Assembly: GCA_955652855.1 (NCBI GenBank)
Contig: CATPCN010000318.1
Span: forward strand, 1 to 6,763
Reading direction: 5' to 3'
Length of the DNA: 6,763 nt
Source of the DNA: an uncultured Chthoniobacterales bacterium
GTDB taxonomy: Bacteria; Verrucomicrobiota; Verrucomicrobiae; Chthoniobacterales; UBA10450
The translations under genes were made by a program, and so were the position numbers. Position 1 is the first letter of the stretch; each line of letters begins with the position of its first letter. The notes beneath the pieces are model-generated. The model saw only the letters and a program-made list of their open reading frames with translations. It was not told the origin of the DNA and ran no database searches. Below are positions 6,481 through 6,763 of this stretch, one piece after another.

Positions 6481-6507
6481 CGCAATCGACTTATTGTCGA
6501 TCTTGCG
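6481..6507 (+). other. Small imperfect hairpin directly after the DUF2007 stop
   Basis: CGCAA-TCGAC, loop TTATT, GTCGA-TC-TTGCG can form two 5-bp stems separated by a 2-nt bulge, immediately after TGA 6478-6480. No U-run follows (the next bases are GGAAAGG), so intrinsic termination is doubtful. It could instead protect the mRNA end or be chance. Confidence 0.3.
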
Positions 6508-6509
6508 GG

Positions 6510-6530
6510 AAAGGCGCGACTGCAAAAATA
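6510..6530 (+). promoter_or_regulatory. Shared intergenic motif, copy 2 (AAAGGCG ... CTGCAAAAATA)
   Basis: This is the second occurrence of AAAGGCG (6510-6516) and CTGCAAAAATA (6520-6530), in the 88-nt gap before the last gene and 38 nt from its ATG. The distance to the start differs from copy 1, which argues against a ribosome binding role. I see no convincing -35/-10 pair in this gap. Confidence 0.2.
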
Positions 6531-6568
6531 GCGAAAAGATTTAGAGTAGTTGTCGCTTCGTCCAATCC

Positions 6569-6763
6569 ATGAAATGGCTTTTTGTTCTCGGCCTGGCGCT
6601 GATCGTCTTCGGCAGCGCGGCGTATTTTGGCTACAATCTTTTTCTAAAGCCCGACATCAGAGTTCGTCAGGAAAAAAGCGGCGAGGTTCCGGTGGAACCG
6701 CCACCGGATGTGAGCCTGCCGGAGTTTCAAGCGGCGGGGCAGAATCGCCAGGAAGGAAAATTG
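6569..6763 (+). CDS. Unrecognised membrane-anchored protein, N-terminal part only
   Basis: An open frame of 65 codons starts at ATG 6569 and runs off the window without a stop. It begins MKWLFVLGLALIVFGSAAYF, a single hydrophobic helix (about residues 3-21) with a Lys at position 2, fitting an uncleaved membrane anchor or a signal peptide. There is no lipobox Cys, so a lipoprotein is unlikely. The visible remainder is polar, with a proline-rich stretch (EVPVEPPPDVSLPEFQ), typical of a linker before an extracytoplasmic domain. I do not recognise the family. The frame shares the strand of the two preceding genes and comes 88 nt after the DUF2007 stop. Confidence 0.65.
   Translation, partial: MKWLFVLGLALIVFGSAAYFGYNLFLKPDIRVRQEKSGEVPVEPPPDVSLPEFQAAGQNRQEGKL

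Noticed and set aside
6280..6525. Minus-strand open frame of 81 codons spanning the DUF2007 3' end and following gap
   Set aside because: It is mostly antisense to the DUF2007 gene, has no motif, and has no supported start signal.
1..6763. Search by eye for a CRISPR array, toxin-antitoxin pair, defence genes or biosynthetic cluster
   Set aside because: No regularly spaced direct repeats and no recognisable defence or secondary-metabolism genes were seen; recognised genes are housekeeping or envelope types.

Overview
The window looks like ordinary chromosomal sequence from a free-living bacterium of moderately high G+C content. Genes are tightly packed on both strands, and I see no phage, transposon or CRISPR signature. 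The order prmC-murA, an AsmA-like envelope protein overlapping nfo, and the GAGCGAAGCGA-type interspersed palindromes suggest Verrucomicrobiota, possibly a Chthoniobacterales/Spartobacteria-like lineage. That placement is inference from gene order and protein style, not a database result.

Region 1 (1-2118, + strand): the 3' two thirds of prmC, which methylates release factors, overlaps by 8 nt a complete 419-residue murA, the first committed step of peptidoglycan synthesis. A small DUF4870/Tic20-like membrane protein follows after 6 nt. The three probably form one transcript.

Region 2 (2119-2218): a 100-nt gap between convergent genes, almost filled by two inverted copies of a short palindromic repeat. 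This is a plausible bidirectional terminator.

Region 3 (2219-5478, - strand): a two-gene unit, transcribed from right to left. It encodes a 795-residue AsmA-like membrane-anchored protein and then nfo (endonuclease IV), whose start overlaps or abuts the upstream stop. The real start of nfo is uncertain, and a rare ATT or CTG start is possible.

Region 4 (5479-5528): a 50-nt divergent intergenic region with overlapping -10-like hexamers and a third, solo copy of the repeat. The repeat can be read through in frame, which would wrongly lengthen the AsmA-like protein.

Region 5 (5529-6763, + strand): a DUF420 four-helix membrane protein (linked in other bacteria to cytochrome oxidase function), a DUF2007 protein with four zinc-ribbon-type cysteines, and the start of an unrecognised membrane-anchored protein cut by the window end.

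The most interesting signal is the repeat family. All three copies keep a 5-bp stem around a near-constant GAGCGAAGCGA-like loop while the stem bases change in a compensatory way (ATCCC/GGGAT, ATTCC/GGAAT, ATGTT/AACAT). I found no convincing new multi-gene system.
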